Part shown: in pieces, positions 48,601-59,885 of the stretch | Layout of the letters: each line of letters starts with the position of its first letter | Numbering within the stretch: position 1 is the stretch's first letter | Origin: Prostheceraeus crozeri | Taxonomy: Eukaryota; Platyhelminthes; Polycladida; Euryleptidae | Length of the DNA stretch: 64,000 nt | Direction of reading: 5' to 3' | Assembly: GCA_907163375.1 (NCBI GenBank) | Contig: CAJQUW010006321.1 | Span: 1 to 64,000 of the forward strand | The notes under the pieces: generated by a model | What the model saw: only the letters and a program-made list of their open reading frames with translations | The model's database searches: none | What the model was told of the DNA's origin: nothing | Position numbers and translations under genes: made by a program

Positions 48601-51600
48601 TTAGTGGAAAAGAAACGCTGTAACTAAAACAGTCATTTGAGATCTCTTCTCCAATGGAATCACTTAGAAAAAAGATGAAAACTTCACATTGACAGCGAGA
48701 CCATGATGTCAGAAAAACATGAAACACTGGTCATAGAAGACCTTACTTACCAGCAACGTAGAGTGGATGCAATCCGCGCCATAGATGAGCTTGACGTGCA
48801 GTTCTAGGCTGTCTAGTGACTGTGAGAATAGGGCAACGAGGCCGATAACGAGCAATGAGATGCGCTGATCGACCAGTTGTAGTGACGACGATAATGGCAC
48901 CAGCTAAGCAGCGATTGGCAGCTTCGACAGCTGAAATTAAAGCGAACCATTAATTAATGAGAGCTATGCCAAAGTGATAGCCTTGTATGGCGTAAATAAT
49001 TCATGGATACCAGCCCTACTCTAATCATCTATTAGGTGTGTTCATAGCATAACGAATTTCCGATTCATAATTACTTACTGACACTAGAACTTAACAATCA
49101 ATCGCTATCATCAAGCACCTGTTGTAAAATCCCCCGCTATAGCATGCATTGCAATAACTAGGTCTGATAAAAAACATGATTTTACAAGTCATTGTCCATG
49201 CCCAAATGCACCGATGACTTTACCTGATATGCAGGAAAATCTGCAACCAATTGGCAGCTTTGAACAACAAAGCAAAATAAGTGAATATGACATGTACGTC
49301 GCGAGATGTAGAAATGTCTTCATATCAGTCACTAAATGCTGACTTGTGCATCAAGTCCATCACTTTTTACTTCATTGAAAATTTTGTAATTACTTTGTCG
49401 ACTATTGAACATGCTTGAGTTGGTTGCTGAGTATCTGCATTGCCTCACCTAGGGATCCTACTTACATTGGACAATAATTCGAATGAAATGCTACCGGCCC
49501 AAATGATCTACATGTTCACATTGTAGCATTAATACTAGCTCGGCTGCTGATTACACATCCACAATTTTATGAGCTTGCTGCACATGGTTGAAGAAGTGTA
49601 GTGAAACATTCATGTGTACAGTAGGCCATCATCGCCCAATACTATTTTCTTTCAGAAGAAAAGTTTAGGGAAATAGCTGCTATCACTAATTTTCAAAGAT
49701 CCGAAAACTGATCGATTACAAAGTGAAGTTGACAAAATCCAAGCTCTGTAAAAAAATGTTCCACAAAGGCCTAATAAACCAACTCTGAATCGCAAATTAC
49801 AATAAATAGGACGTACGAATTTGAATCGTTTCATCTTCACCTGTATCCATCTGAGTGACTGTTAGTAGAGCCTTGAATCTAGAACTCCTTCAGCACTGAA
49901 CATTATGAGCGATCTTATCCCAAACCCGCATTATCTCTCATCACCGAATTCTGGCTTTTCCGGGTTTGAGCACACAGATTTTGGACATCTGTCGAACTCA
50001 GAGATAGATGCGTACAATATCATTCTTATATGTTGTTAACTTTTCTCGACAACTTATTTGATCAATACTTCTGCATTTACCATTGCTTTGATAAGGTAAC
50101 AAGGAGAACTATCATTTCTTGCTAGTTCATTCACTTTTAGCTGAGTTATAGCTTTTTTTTATCGAAGCTGTATCAGAAGTATGATAGAATGACTGTTTCG
50201 AAAGGTGCACTACACGTATATTTCAAAAATATCACAAAAATCATCATATCAATACTGAGTTATCAATGAATGTGAAAACTCTCCGGAAAAGGTAGCGTCT
50301 ACATGTGCTTGAAAGAAATAGGAAAGCTGGTACTACGGTTGATCGGAAATAGCGCTTAGGTGGTTACTAGTTTTAATATATCTTTCACGTTCCGGCATTA
50401 ATGAAAAGCTCACGTGCCGCTTTTGAAGACAAGTTTGAAGCATTCTATCTGATGTTTTCAATGCTACTGTTCAGTGATAAGCATGAACTGCGGTCTACTT
50501 TACTGTGTGGATAAAGCTAATCATTATCAGGATCCATAAACAACATGGCTTGGTACATCGCTTCTTGACCTCTTTTTGATGAAAATCTCTGCTGCCATAT
50601 AATGACACATACCTACTTAATTTAATGCACATTTTATGTTTCACATGCTATTTAATCGAAGCTCGTTCGGTTAGGGCTCTAAAAGTCATGAAACCCGATC
50701 CGACGCTCAACTTTTTTTAGATCACATGGACAAATTTGAAATAGCTACTCACCAGCAATAGCAGTAGTATGTGTGATATCTGTTGGGAGCGGTAAATTTG
50801 TTTTAAGATCTTCAAACAGACGGTTTTGGAAGATTGCCGACTCAGCTTCCCTGCAAATTTGATGCATCAAGGACACAGCTTCGACAGGATAACTACCCTT
50901 CGCGGTCTCTCCGCTCAACATTACGCAATCTGCTCCATCAAGCACTGCATTGGCAACATCTGATGTCTCGGCACGAGTAGGGCGAGGTTTGGAAACCATC
51001 GATTCCAACATCTGCGTTGCACAAATGACCGGCTTTCCGACCCGGTTGCATCGTCCAATAATCATCTTCTGTGCCAAGAAGACCTAAAATGAGAATGAAA
51101 TAATTGAATTATCATCCCAGCAGGATATCGAAGCACTCATTTACAAAATGCAGTTTTTACAAACTAGTGAGTACCAAGATATTTGTTTGTGTAAGACCTG
51201 TCCTATATATGTGATGTCATTCGCACTTCTTCCTTCATTTGTCTTCTGAATGTGTCCTTGACTTCTTCATTATTGGCAAACGCTTCAAATTGATCATAAA
51301 GTGATGAATTTACAAAAATTCATTATGTAAAAAAAATAACAACAGAACTACTTCAATTTCCCACCTTAAAATATGATCATGGAGTGTCTGCAATGTTTGT
51401 CACGATTTGTGCCGCAGCTGGTCATCTTGGTTTCTAGTGTGGACAGTGCACTAGATACGATCTTGTTGAGTGTTGAAACTTTCCTACTGGTTCACGGGTG
51501 AATTAGGCTGAATGTTTATTGCACATAATACCTATGAATCAAAACATTCTCCCCGAGAGCGACCATCCCCAACAACAAGCGCTTATCTGTAGGCCTACTC

Positions 51601-54600
51601 CCTTCAGTGGTCGTTTTAAGGCTAGAACACTATAATGGCATTCAAGTATATGAAATATCCATCGATGTCATGTTCACTTCCCTTCATCTAATAATTTCCC
51701 TACTAATACTAAGTAATGAGTGCGTGCTGTTCCTGCAACGCGTGAATTCGTAGAGCTGATGCCTGGATATTTCCCCAAAGCGACAAATTCAGAACGTGCA
51801 AGTGTGGAAAACTTACTTTCTCTGGTTGAATTTCGATACCAAGATCACCTCGAGCGACCATAATTCCATCGGCTTGTTGCAAAATTTCATCAAATCGTCG
51901 AACGCCCTCATGGTTCTCAATCTTAGCGATGATCATGATATCCTGTAAATCAGAGACACGACATATTTACGCTTAAACATATGTATGTATCTAAATGCGA
52001 GTTGACAAATCGAGACACTAACTCAAACATCGAGAATAAGAAAGAAATTGAAAAATCGGTCATCTACGGCGACACTACGGCGTGACTTCACAGCTATCAA
52101 GCTTCAGATGACGCAATCGGACAGATGTCGAGAAGGAAATTTCATTGAGGCTGGAGAAAGTTCATGAAAATTCGGTCAGACGCGGATATGAATAGATGTA
52201 TTTATTGCATCTCCACAGCCTCATCTGCAAAAAGTCTATCATGGTCACAGAACTAAATATTTTGTTTAGCTGCTTCGGAGCGCGCACAGATGAATCTAAT
52301 TCTGTGATCATGGTTCAACTCACAAGAAGATGACAGTTCCTCATTTGAAGCAGCATACTTTCGGTGGAACTTTATTTGCCTGCTGTTGTGACATGAGTCC
52401 CCGGGGGCTTGCATTGCTTTGACAAATTGTAAAGATTCGCAGCCGGTTTTTAAAAGACAAGCAGATGATTATTTGCTTTCTTCATTCCTCAACGTATTTA
52501 TGTTTGTTGCCTTTTATAATTTTATTCAATGACCCACCTTTCATTTTATCTTGCCCACCTATGCCGCACTAGAAATTTCGGGTGGGACAGACTTCAAGGC
52601 AATTCTCTCACTAGGTAAGTGTTGGCAACCACTAGGGGGAAAATTGTAGGGGCCTTCTCAAATAAACTCGATTCCTGGACCTTCTACACTTCCATATCTA
52701 AGTGTGTTCCATCACCAACTTTTACCTCCTCAATTAGTTAATTATCTTGCTACATTAAATTATAAGAATACTAATTGTAGTCATACTTGTTCGAATTACT
52801 GTAATTTAAATGAAGCAAATACCTCGAAAATCGGTGTTAGAAAAAATATATTCTTCAAATGTCATCATGGCAACTTCAAATACTGTGCTATCATGAAATA
52901 TCCGAATTTCTATCCAAATGGATAAAAAATACATGATTATCTCGGAGATATTGACAACTGTCATTTATTTATCACTAAGGAATATGAAGTATGAACCATT
53001 TACACAGCAGACAGCATGCATTGTTTCTACATAAATTACAAAATACTAGTCAGTGTAGGGCTTAATTGGAACCATATGCTCACGGTAAGTCCAGGCGTGG
53101 TCAAACTATCAACATTTTGGCAGAACGCAGTGAAGTATTCGTCGGTTGTCGACCTGTCACTATACACACAGCAGATGTAGACATGTGCTCGTGTAGAATC
53201 AGATGACGTCATCAATAGACTTTTTTGTTCTTCACTCGATAAGAGATTGTTATTTTTGGATGTCTAATCAAAGTAGTGTTACTTGAAATTGTCGGTAAAA
53301 TCGATTATAATGTCATACAGTAAGTTGCATAATGTTTTCTAACTGAACATTTCTGACTCAACGACTTAATGTTGATCGATTGTCTAGCCTACATGATACT
53401 TCCCCAGATTATCTGTCAGGATTGGAGTTCATGCGAGCGAAGAGCAGTTCGTCTCAACAGTGATTGATTTCTGTGGCAGCTTGAGGGCGGACTCGACCGA
53501 TGATGTTACCGAAGAAGCGGCTGCGCAACGATGTCATCAGTCTGAGCTGACCATTTGTCACAACCATTGACATTTTTTTGATGTTGATGACATAATGAAA
53601 TATTCAACATGGCCAACTAGAAGACACGAGTATGTCTTAGCTGATTCTGAGTTAACTCGTTATGATTCTGAATGCTTGGTCTTCCGGAATACATTTGTAT
53701 ATAAAAAAACACTACAAGTAGATTTCTCAAACGACTCATTGATTTAAAATGAACACGAGGCTTTTTTCAATGGTTCTCCTTCAGGCGTACCACCATAAAA
53801 CGAAATGTGGATACAGGTTGAAAGTCATTATGACTCCATAGAAATCACAGTGACAATGACAAGGTCAGGAACATTGTCGTCAGTCTGACGATCATTACGT
53901 AAATGGAATTAATCAAGCGCTTATCGTACCATCAACTGCATGGAGCATTGCAGGTTCATTCGTCATCGAGAGTCGAAACTAACAACATCTGTTCATTATC
54001 GAACAGTATCAATCAGTCAACACAAAAATCTTCATTGATAATCGACTACGAGTAAAATCAAAGATCATGTTTCACAAAAAGATTAATATGACTCTTTAAG
54101 AAAGCCATATGTCTAACAAACTGCAGTTGCGAGTGTATATACCAACTAAGGAGGCCGTCCGCTGCAGTCGCAGTAATGCTTGAACTTATCGGTTGATAAG
54201 CATCATCCACAAAGATAGATTCATTTGTGTGAACCTTAATCTAGAGCGGACATAATCCTATCCCAGCCATTATATGCAATAGAAGGCGATAGAGATTGAC
54301 ATAGATATTCGTCCCTCTTTGGCTTGTGTGATTGGCCAAGCACGCGCATTACAGAAATAGCTAGCATCAGTGAACACACGAGCTTCAAGAGTCAGTCAGC
54401 AGAAAGGCGTGAAAAGTACCGATCTTTGACTTAATTTTTCTCCGTGACAAATTCTTCAAATGGAAATACTGTTCACACTCTTCACAACCGAAATTCACTG
54501 ACTGTGTGCGCTTAATGTGGTGTCTCAGACATGTCATCTCCAGACCAAATCACACAGATAATGATGGATGACGGTATAACGTCACTACTTCCCCTTACTG

Positions 54601-56833
54601 GGGGCTTTGACGGCGCTGACATAGTCAGACGCTTATCTGTAGCATTGTGATCCTTTAGTCCGGATGCCCTTCCTGACGACTTCCAATGACACCTTCAGGA
54701 CTCGACCATTGAACCAGAGGATTGTTAGGCCAAGCACTTAGCCAGTGTGCCACGGAGACCACCAACTCACGCAGGCGGCAATTTGTCTATGTGACATTAT
54801 TACATAGTTTCATGACATCTCTGGCAATTTCATTCATGACACGGATAATTAAGCTATATTTTTAGTTGAATTTCCTTGTGGAAAACTGTGCCTTCTTACC
54901 TTTCCTTCAGGACCTAGGATCCGTCGGATTTCTTTGATTGCTTCCCCTGATCGGATGAAAGATGCGAAGATGATGTCAACTTGTTGCTCTACACCGAAGC
55001 GCAGATCAGATTTGTCTTTCTCTGACACTGCCGGCAAATCCACAGCTACACCTGGCAAATTGACACCTTTCTTCGAGCCAAGAACTCCACCATTTTCTAC
55101 TTCACATTGCAAGTAGTCAGCACCTGGAAAAATGAGGAAGTTTGATGTTATGAATGATCAACTCTCATGTACGATGCACATGCAAGTCACAAGATGACTC
55201 TGAATGGGGAGAGCACAAGATAGTTGAAGGAATCAAGGTCACAGAAGCACAAAGACCACACATGAAAATGAGCACATTTTCAATCAGCGAATTTTCGGAA
55301 ACGCACAATTCTAGAGACACTAGCTGACTTAAGACTGCTAGCCTGATTTTGATCCTTTGAGTAAATAGTGCCAGATTAGTCCGACAGCCACAGCAAGTTT
55401 CTGCGGGAACGAGGCCGAGAACGAGACTTTTGCAGAATGATATACGCCTGACGCTTACTGCGAATCTACGCGTCTGCCAAATTCTTCTTCTTCTTGTCAG
55501 ACAGGATAAAAGAAAAGCACGTGTTAATCCAGTGGGAGGCAGATTGCAGTTCTTGGGTAAAATGAAATTTTCTATGTTTTTTGCTTATTAAGTTAAAAAT
55601 ACTTCGTCTGGAGCCTTCATTTTTAGGTTGAGTATCTTCAAGGCATTTTATATTATGTGAATGTGTTGTTATCATGTTTCTGAACGGTGAAGTACGTGAG
55701 AATGTGGTTTAATGTGGATAAAATTGCTTAAAATGCTCGTGTTTGCCGACATAAGGAGGCTTGCCAAATCTAAATATGTCTAGCTTCGTAGAAAAACGTA
55801 CATGAATGTGATGGGAAATGATCTGAAGAACGATACTTAGGAGATGACCTGATATACTCTATCCTGGCTAAGGATAGCTATATGTTATCGACCATGCCGA
55901 GAAATCCATTGATTATAGGCATGAAAGCAGCTCGCCTATGCACAGATAATTCACTGACTGCGCACATAAGTTCTCGAATGACACATACTAATTAGAAGGC
56001 AGTTGAATCGAATGAATAAGGACTAAATTTTGTGTTCCACTTTTTCATGGTTCAATACTACTTTCGTAAGAGCCTCATCGCAAATGATTTGTCCTGAGAC
56101 TGAAAAGCATGAAGATGGTCAAAGGCGAGCTGTAATAGATTGTGAATATGGGAGTGAGAGGATGATGAGAGTCTATAGCAACCAAAATAAATGAATGAGC
56201 AGCATATTGCTTTCAATTCAAATAAAAAATGAATGTCTTTTGAAGCCAACATGTACTTGCACATTGTCAGAAAGAAGCAGTATGAACGAAAATTTTGTTA
56301 CGTCAAAAATGTTATAAATGGGCTGCTATCAGAACCCACCTTCATGAAATACGATTCTACTCGATGAATTATGGATCCATTCGACTTTGCGACTTATTTT
56401 AATAAGCTGCAATAGCCTATATGCTGCATCGTCAATATCATTATGAAGAAATTCCGTTTGCACAAAGCATGAAAAAATTGCAAAAAAAAACGGTTACTCT
56501 CATAAAAATTGCCATGGGTCGGACCTGAGATTTTTTAATAGTAGCCACCCTCGAATAATAGCAGCTGAAAATGACAGTTCTCAAATTACTATTAGCCGCG
56601 ACTACTATTCGAAGAAATGCGGTAATTTGATGAAAACATCTCTCACCTTTTTCACGGACAATCAAGCTCATGAGACCATCATCCACATAGACACGATTTC
56701 CGATTTCAACGACCTTTGTGATATTCTTGTAGTCCAGCCAGACTGTCTCCTCGTCACAATTGTCCTTGAAACTATCGTCGATTGTCAATTTCACTTGTTT
56801 GCCTTTTTTTAGCTCCACTTCTCCGGTTCCACT
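30423..56833 (-). CDS. Pyruvate kinase, six 3' coding exons (N-terminus not in view)
   Basis: Catalyses phosphoenolpyruvate plus ADP to pyruvate plus ATP in the cytosol, the last step of glycolysis. The join of 56833-56647, 55123-54900, 51942-51817, 51083-50753, 48930-48751 and 30619-30423 keeps one frame and encodes ~414 residues, equivalent to human PKM from about Ser127 to the end. Seen in order: B domain ([22 protein letters not shown]); catalytic Lys with Mg ligand Glu in [21 protein letters not shown] with the second Mg ligand Asp; [10 protein letters not shown] with the active-site Thr; allosteric loop [10 protein letters not shown]-terminal [16 protein letters not shown] tail of about 11 residues ([12 protein letters not shown]) exceeds the human end. 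The first ~126 residues, with CTIGPAS and DTKGPEIRTG, were not found up to 64000. No mutually exclusive exon pair like mammalian M1/M2 is seen. Confidence 0.95.
33018..33037. repeat. Poly-A run of 20
   Basis: A homopolymer with no retroelement body recognised immediately upstream. Possibly the tail of an old insertion or simple slippage. Confidence 0.6.
36086..36792. mobile_element. hAT-Charlie-like non-autonomous element (hAT-F), 0.71 kb
   Basis: The two ends share CAGTGTTTCTCA as an inverted repeat, and the left end continues ACCCCCGG, the classic Charlie-type terminus. Flanking 8-mers GTCTATGC (36078-36085) and GTCTATGA (36793-36800) match at 7 of 8 bases. Interior ORFs such as 36405-36695 (minus) show no transposase motif. 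Confidence 0.75.
40894..40919. repeat. Short palindrome (GCAACTCC stem)
   Basis: GCAACTCCT and AGGAGTTGC pair around an 8-base loop. No T-run or other context gives it a role. Confidence 0.4.
42476..43033 (+). repeat. Left inverted arm of the Chapaev-like element
   Basis: 558 bp whose reverse complement recurs at 43955-44554. It contains CArG-type boxes at 42633-42642 and 42794-42803 (both CCATATATGG) and 42963-42972 (CCATATACGG). Confidence 0.85.
43175..43802 (-). pseudogene. Internally deleted Chapaev-like transposase gene
   Basis: From ATG at 43802 the minus strand reads a zinc-binding N-terminal region with [18 protein letters not shown]. Then comes [20 protein letters not shown] and [20 protein letters not shown]. 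It passes almost directly to a C-terminal block at ~43385-43175 ([18 protein letters not shown], then [18 protein letters not shown]). SEQAxESVHxDF is the conserved end of this transposase family, as I recall it, with a likely catalytic Glu. The central catalytic core is missing and the pieces lie in three frames with two shifts, near 43645 and 43400. This is a deletion derivative. Confidence 0.6.
43955..44554 (-). repeat. Right inverted arm of the Chapaev-like element
   Basis: 600 bp, reverse complement of the left arm, with an extra ~45 bp near 43984-44030. CArG-type boxes lie at 44059-44068 (CCGTATATGG), 44227-44236 and 44388-44397 (both CCATATATGG). Confidence 0.85.
46106..46243. repeat. 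Tandem duplication of a 72-bp unit
   Basis: ACTATCCCAGAAAA starts at 46106 and again at 46178. The two copies of about 66 matched bases are ~90% identical and end CAGCACAGCGTTCCC. The period is a multiple of three, and the minus strand stays open through both copies ([12 protein letters not shown] and [12 protein letters not shown]). Confidence 0.8.
48751..48930 (-). CDS. Pyruvate kinase exon: FBP-loop region
   Basis: 180 nt between acceptor ATTTCAG and donor GTAAGT, phase 1 in and 1 out. Encodes [20 protein letters not shown], then [20 protein letters not shown], then [25 protein letters not shown] aligns with human TKSGRS (432-437), the phosphate-binding loop for fructose 1,6-bisphosphate. 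The position of Lys433 is Thr. Confidence 0.95.
48931..50752 (-). other. Pyruvate kinase intron, 1.8 kb
   Basis: GT-AG intron with donor GTGAGT. AT-rich; I see no repeat with clear ends and no additional exon. Confidence 0.7.
50753..51083 (-). CDS. Pyruvate kinase exon: VFLAQK to TTAIA
   Basis: 331 nt from acceptor ATTTTAG (phase 0) to donor GTGAGT. Contains [39 protein letters not shown] and [20 protein letters not shown], all highly conserved pyruvate kinase blocks including the active-site Thr in ICATQ. Confidence 0.97.
51084..51816 (-). other. Pyruvate kinase intron, 0.73 kb
   Basis: GT-AG intron (donor GTAAGT). Near 51570-51600 a short piece resembles part of the SINE body (CTACAGATAAGCG on the minus strand); otherwise nothing is recognised. 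Confidence 0.6.
51817..51942 (-). CDS. Pyruvate kinase exon: catalytic Lys and Mg site
   Basis: 126 nt, 42 codons, phase 0 at both ends. Encodes [20 protein letters not shown], then [20 protein letters not shown] and EK. Lys and Glu of AKIEN and Asp of ARGD are the catalytic lysine and magnesium ligands. Acceptor TTTACAG, donor GTAAGT. Confidence 0.97.
54249..54545 (+). repeat. Dispersed repeat R1, copy B (uninterrupted)
   Basis: It aligns continuously with 18374-18528 joined to 21156-21300, so it is the empty-site relative of the copy split by the CACTA-type element. Shared blocks are CAGCCATT, CTTTGGCTT, GATTGGCCAAGC, CACACGAGCT, ATCTTTGACT and CCGTGA. Confidence 0.65.
54571..54766 (-). 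mobile_element. tRNA-derived SINE, copy 2 (inverted)
   Basis: On the minus strand it reads GGTGGTCTCCGTGGCACACT, then an A-box/B-box-like head with GGTTCAATGGTCGAGTCC. The body has GTCATTGGAAGTCGTCAGG and GGAAGGGCATCCGGACTAAA, and the 3' portion AAGCCCCCAGTAAGGGGAAG. It is the same family as 10368-10560 and preserves the anticodon-arm side better. Confidence 0.7.
54900..55123 (-). CDS. Pyruvate kinase exon: B-domain end and A domain
   Basis: 224 nt from acceptor TTTCCAG (phase 1) to donor GTAAGA (phase 0). Encodes [20 protein letters not shown], then [20 protein letters not shown], then [20 protein letters not shown] and a short end. The [10 protein letters not shown] and SEKDxxDLxFG words are diagnostic. 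Confidence 0.97.
55124..56646 (-). other. Pyruvate kinase intron, 1.5 kb
   Basis: GT-AG intron (donor GTGAGA). No repeat with clear ends and no exon was recognised. Confidence 0.7.
56647..56833 (-). CDS. Pyruvate kinase exon: B-domain start (5'-most exon seen)
   Basis: 187 nt from acceptor CTCCAG (phase 0) to donor GTGAGA. Encodes [20 protein letters not shown], then [20 protein letters not shown] and [17 protein letters not shown]. It aligns with human PKM from Ser127. Confidence 0.95.
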
Positions 56834-57709
56834 CTGGAGGAGAATAAAAAAGATCATCATGAAAATATTGCTTAGTCAATTTGACTGGACATGTAGATGG
56901 AAAAGATGTTCGCTGACTTGAAGTACTCAAACTCAGCACTCCTCGGGTATGGTTCCACAAAAGCAGTCTGCTCAGCTTTCAAGTAGATTTGTAGATTACT
57001 TCACTTTTATGTTTTATAATCTAGCCAAACATTTCTGAGCAGCATTGAATCTTTCTTGAAATGAGCGCAAGTACCGAGTTTCATGAATAGATCTGTCCAA
57101 TATTATCAATCAGACCAACTCATAAAAGCAATAAATAATAATTTAGCGGAACCCTGACGCTGGAACTTATCAGAAACCTAGAAAGAGAAATTTCAATGAC
57201 TAGACTGAAAAAGAGAGAAAATAGTCGATTGATTTCTGTGAATGTCTTAAAAATGCTCCGCACGATGCAATCTTCTTCAGATTCAAACGGATATTCAGAT
57301 TACTACGGAGAATTAAGTTAATATTGTAAACCAGTCTGATCAACGATTTGAAGATAGGAACCGAAGGAGAAAGTTGCTCACAAAAGCATCTTTGCACAGC
57401 AAATAAAGGTTGCATTTCTCCGTTGTCAAATGGATGGTAATAACTGCTTTGTTTCTTGCGAAAGTAGACCTAAGGCAGGAGCAATGACGATCAATGAAGA
57501 AACAGGAAACGTGGTATAAAAAGAACAATCGCAAACGTGGAAAGGCACGTTTAGATACAAAGTATGACGCTAACTTACCCTCCCATAACATAAAACGAAT
57601 AGAAAAATTAACTCATAAATCAACAAATAAACAGTAGTTTGAATATTCGTTTGGTTAATAGAAAGTTGAAGAATTGATTTATTAACAAAAAAATTAATAA
57701 GCATAACAA

Positions 57710-58175
57710 CTGTAGATATTGCAATATTTTACCAGACAAGTATAAATGCAACGTTCATTATCTATGAATTTAAATGCAAGATGTGTAACAGCACTTATAT
57801 TGGTAAATCATCTGTGAGCTTTAGAGTTAGATAGATGCCAAGAACATATTGTCGCAGTGTAAATAAGGGTTATGACAAGACTGCTTTGAGTGCGCAAGTC
57901 CTCAGTGTTTTACGGCGTGAAATCATTTTGAAGCGTGCTCAGGACAGTGTTGAATGTGCGTTGTGGGAGGCGAGCTGATTCAGGCTCGGTCTTCGAACCT
58001 GAATCGACGTCACGAATTGCCGATAATTGGCTGAAATGCTTTAAGTAGAGCCGCATGGAGTTTCTTTCATGCTGTATGAATACGCATTTCATATTATCTT
58101 TAATTCTAATATTATCTTTATTAGTCATTTGCATTGACTAAGGGTCTGGACCCGAAACGTTCGCTGATAAAAAGA
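57710..58175 (+). mobile_element. Penelope-like retroelement 3' fragment (GIY-YIG region and tail)
   Basis: The plus strand encodes IYEFKCKMCNSTYIGKS, matching the cysteine pair and Y-x-G core of GIY-YIG endonuclease domains at the C-terminus of Penelope-like elements. A tail-like GGTCTGGACCCGAAACGTTC follows about 350 bp downstream. It is a broken, 5'-truncated fossil; the reverse transcriptase was not found. Age cannot be estimated from one copy. Confidence 0.45.
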
Positions 58176-59171
58176 AGCAGTTTCATCTTTTGAATTGTTA
58201 GGCATTCAATTAAAAAGGAGAGAACACCTATATTTTCAACATCGAAAACAATTACACTAGCAATGAAGAGCTGATCGCAGACTATTATTCGATAATACGG
58301 AAGTATAATTGTAATGCCAACGCCATGTGGCATTTCATTGCCATTACACCTCAACTGCAATTATTCACCTCATTTATCGAATAATCCATGACAGCTACAT
58401 GATTGAGTGATTTCACCTAAACCATCTCCATACCAGGGGAAGGGAAGGGATGGGAGCGAGGAAAAATCCGGGGCCTTCTAAAACTAATCCGCAAGATCCA
58501 TGCTCCTGTGACTTCTAGTTTCCGCCTAAAATCGTTGAATTTTGCTCACTGTAATGTCAAATGTTTTGACTTTGCAAATAGCTTGTTTTGTAAAGCACTT
58601 TTTTTGAAGGTCTGAATACGGCCACTTTGTGCAAACAAGTTGTACCACAGCTTTTAGCGAAACGCATCAATTCTCAATACATGCTTATCAGTTATTAAGA
58701 TCATCTACTATACCATGGACATCGAATATCGTACAGAAACTTCAGGTGTGATGCAAATATTACAAATTAAAATTTAAGCGGCTCATATGAGCAATCATTT
58801 CTATTCTCCTAATCACTTGAACTCCTGGGATCATCCTTCTCCTTTATAATGGCCTTTGAAGTTCCATGTACTTTCAACTTGTGGAATCATTGCACAGATA
58901 AATTGAAATGGTTACTGAAGGAATATCTAACGCATTCCATACTTATATATGTGTTGTGTTTGGAACAGGGTTTTATTTCTCCATCAATCTTTCCGTTGTA
59001 GCGGAAACAATTTTTAACACTTCCGCCAATTGGCATTATATTGTTCATCTACTGGAGAATTTCGGGGAGATGCAGATCCAAAATATGTGTACTTTATGAA
59101 GGCCTGGACTATTCATCCTAATGTCTGATGACGCCAAAGGAGCATACTGCAGTCATATCGATGGAAGAAAC

Positions 59172-59885
59172 CGTGTGATCGGCAATGACATCATTTTACG
59201 AATTTTATAGAATGATATAAAATGGTATCATTTTATTTTTTATAATGAAAATATACCATTTTTAGTGAAATATGCGTAGGATTACACCGTAAATAGATCT
59301 AGTCATACGAATATTTCGAGTAACACTGCTACCATGCTACTTTTACTGATCTTAGCAATGAAATTGAAGCTAGATTGCATGCAGCATCGATAGATTCCAA
59401 ATAATGGAAGACCGATGAAAGCAGTTTAGTCATACAAAGCTTCTTGTATATCAAAAGTTAGGTAGGATCTATGGCCTATACATCAGACATCACAAGTTTT
59501 GATTTAGGCTTTATGCACTCGAATCACAAATATGCCTACAATATGCAGTTGGTTGGATCAACAGCATCCAAAGTACGAAAAAAGGCCAAAAATATTTAGA
59601 TTACAGTCACGATTTCAAAACATCACGACAGTGTTGTAAATGAGTTGCTTGACAATTTGTGTGATAGACAGAGTGACAGACAATAGCCTCTTGCTTTTCA
59701 CTACATGAATCAGCCAGTGGGGAAGGACATGGGTAAAACAAACGAAAGAGACTAAATTTGGTTCAATACAAAATGCGAAAAATCTATGATTAGAAAATAC
59801 AGTGGAACAAAAATTTTTGATGGCATCATTTTATATCATTTTTCCTCAGAATAAAGTGATGTCATTCTATCATTGCCGATCTTTG
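59172..59885. mobile_element. Inverted-repeat (MITE-like) element, ~0.7 kb
   Basis: GATCGGCAATGACATCATTT near the left and its relative, reverse complemented, at the right (GATCGGCAATGATAGAATGA) form an inverted pair. The inner parts also pair (AATGATATAAAATG). GAAGAAA occurs just outside each end, possibly the decayed duplication. Exact ends are uncertain by a few bases. Confidence 0.5.

Larger units (their letters stand above)
30620..48750 (-). other. Pyruvate kinase last intron, 18.1 kb
   Basis: GT-AG intron on the minus strand. It holds a hAT element (36086-36792), a Chapaev-like fold-back element (42476-44554), a 72-bp duplication (46106-46243) and a 20-base A run at 33018-33037. I found no convincing nested gene. 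The minus ORF at 32046-32228 extends up to an acceptor-like CCAG near 32298 and is discussed as a finding. Confidence 0.8.
51943..54899 (-). other. Pyruvate kinase intron, 3.0 kb
   Basis: GT-AG intron (donor GTAAGA). It contains repeat R1 copy B (54249-54545) and the inverted SINE copy (54571-54766). The rest, 51943-54240, shows no recognised feature. Confidence 0.7.

Noticed and set aside
895-51592. Recurrent TAGGCCTA/GTAGGCCTAC words
   Set aside because: They recur in unrelated contexts, as in several marine invertebrate genomes I recall. This looks like a genome-wide compositional habit rather than a local signal.
51570-51610. Third SINE fragment
   Set aside because: Only about 15 bases match the SINE body; too short to call.
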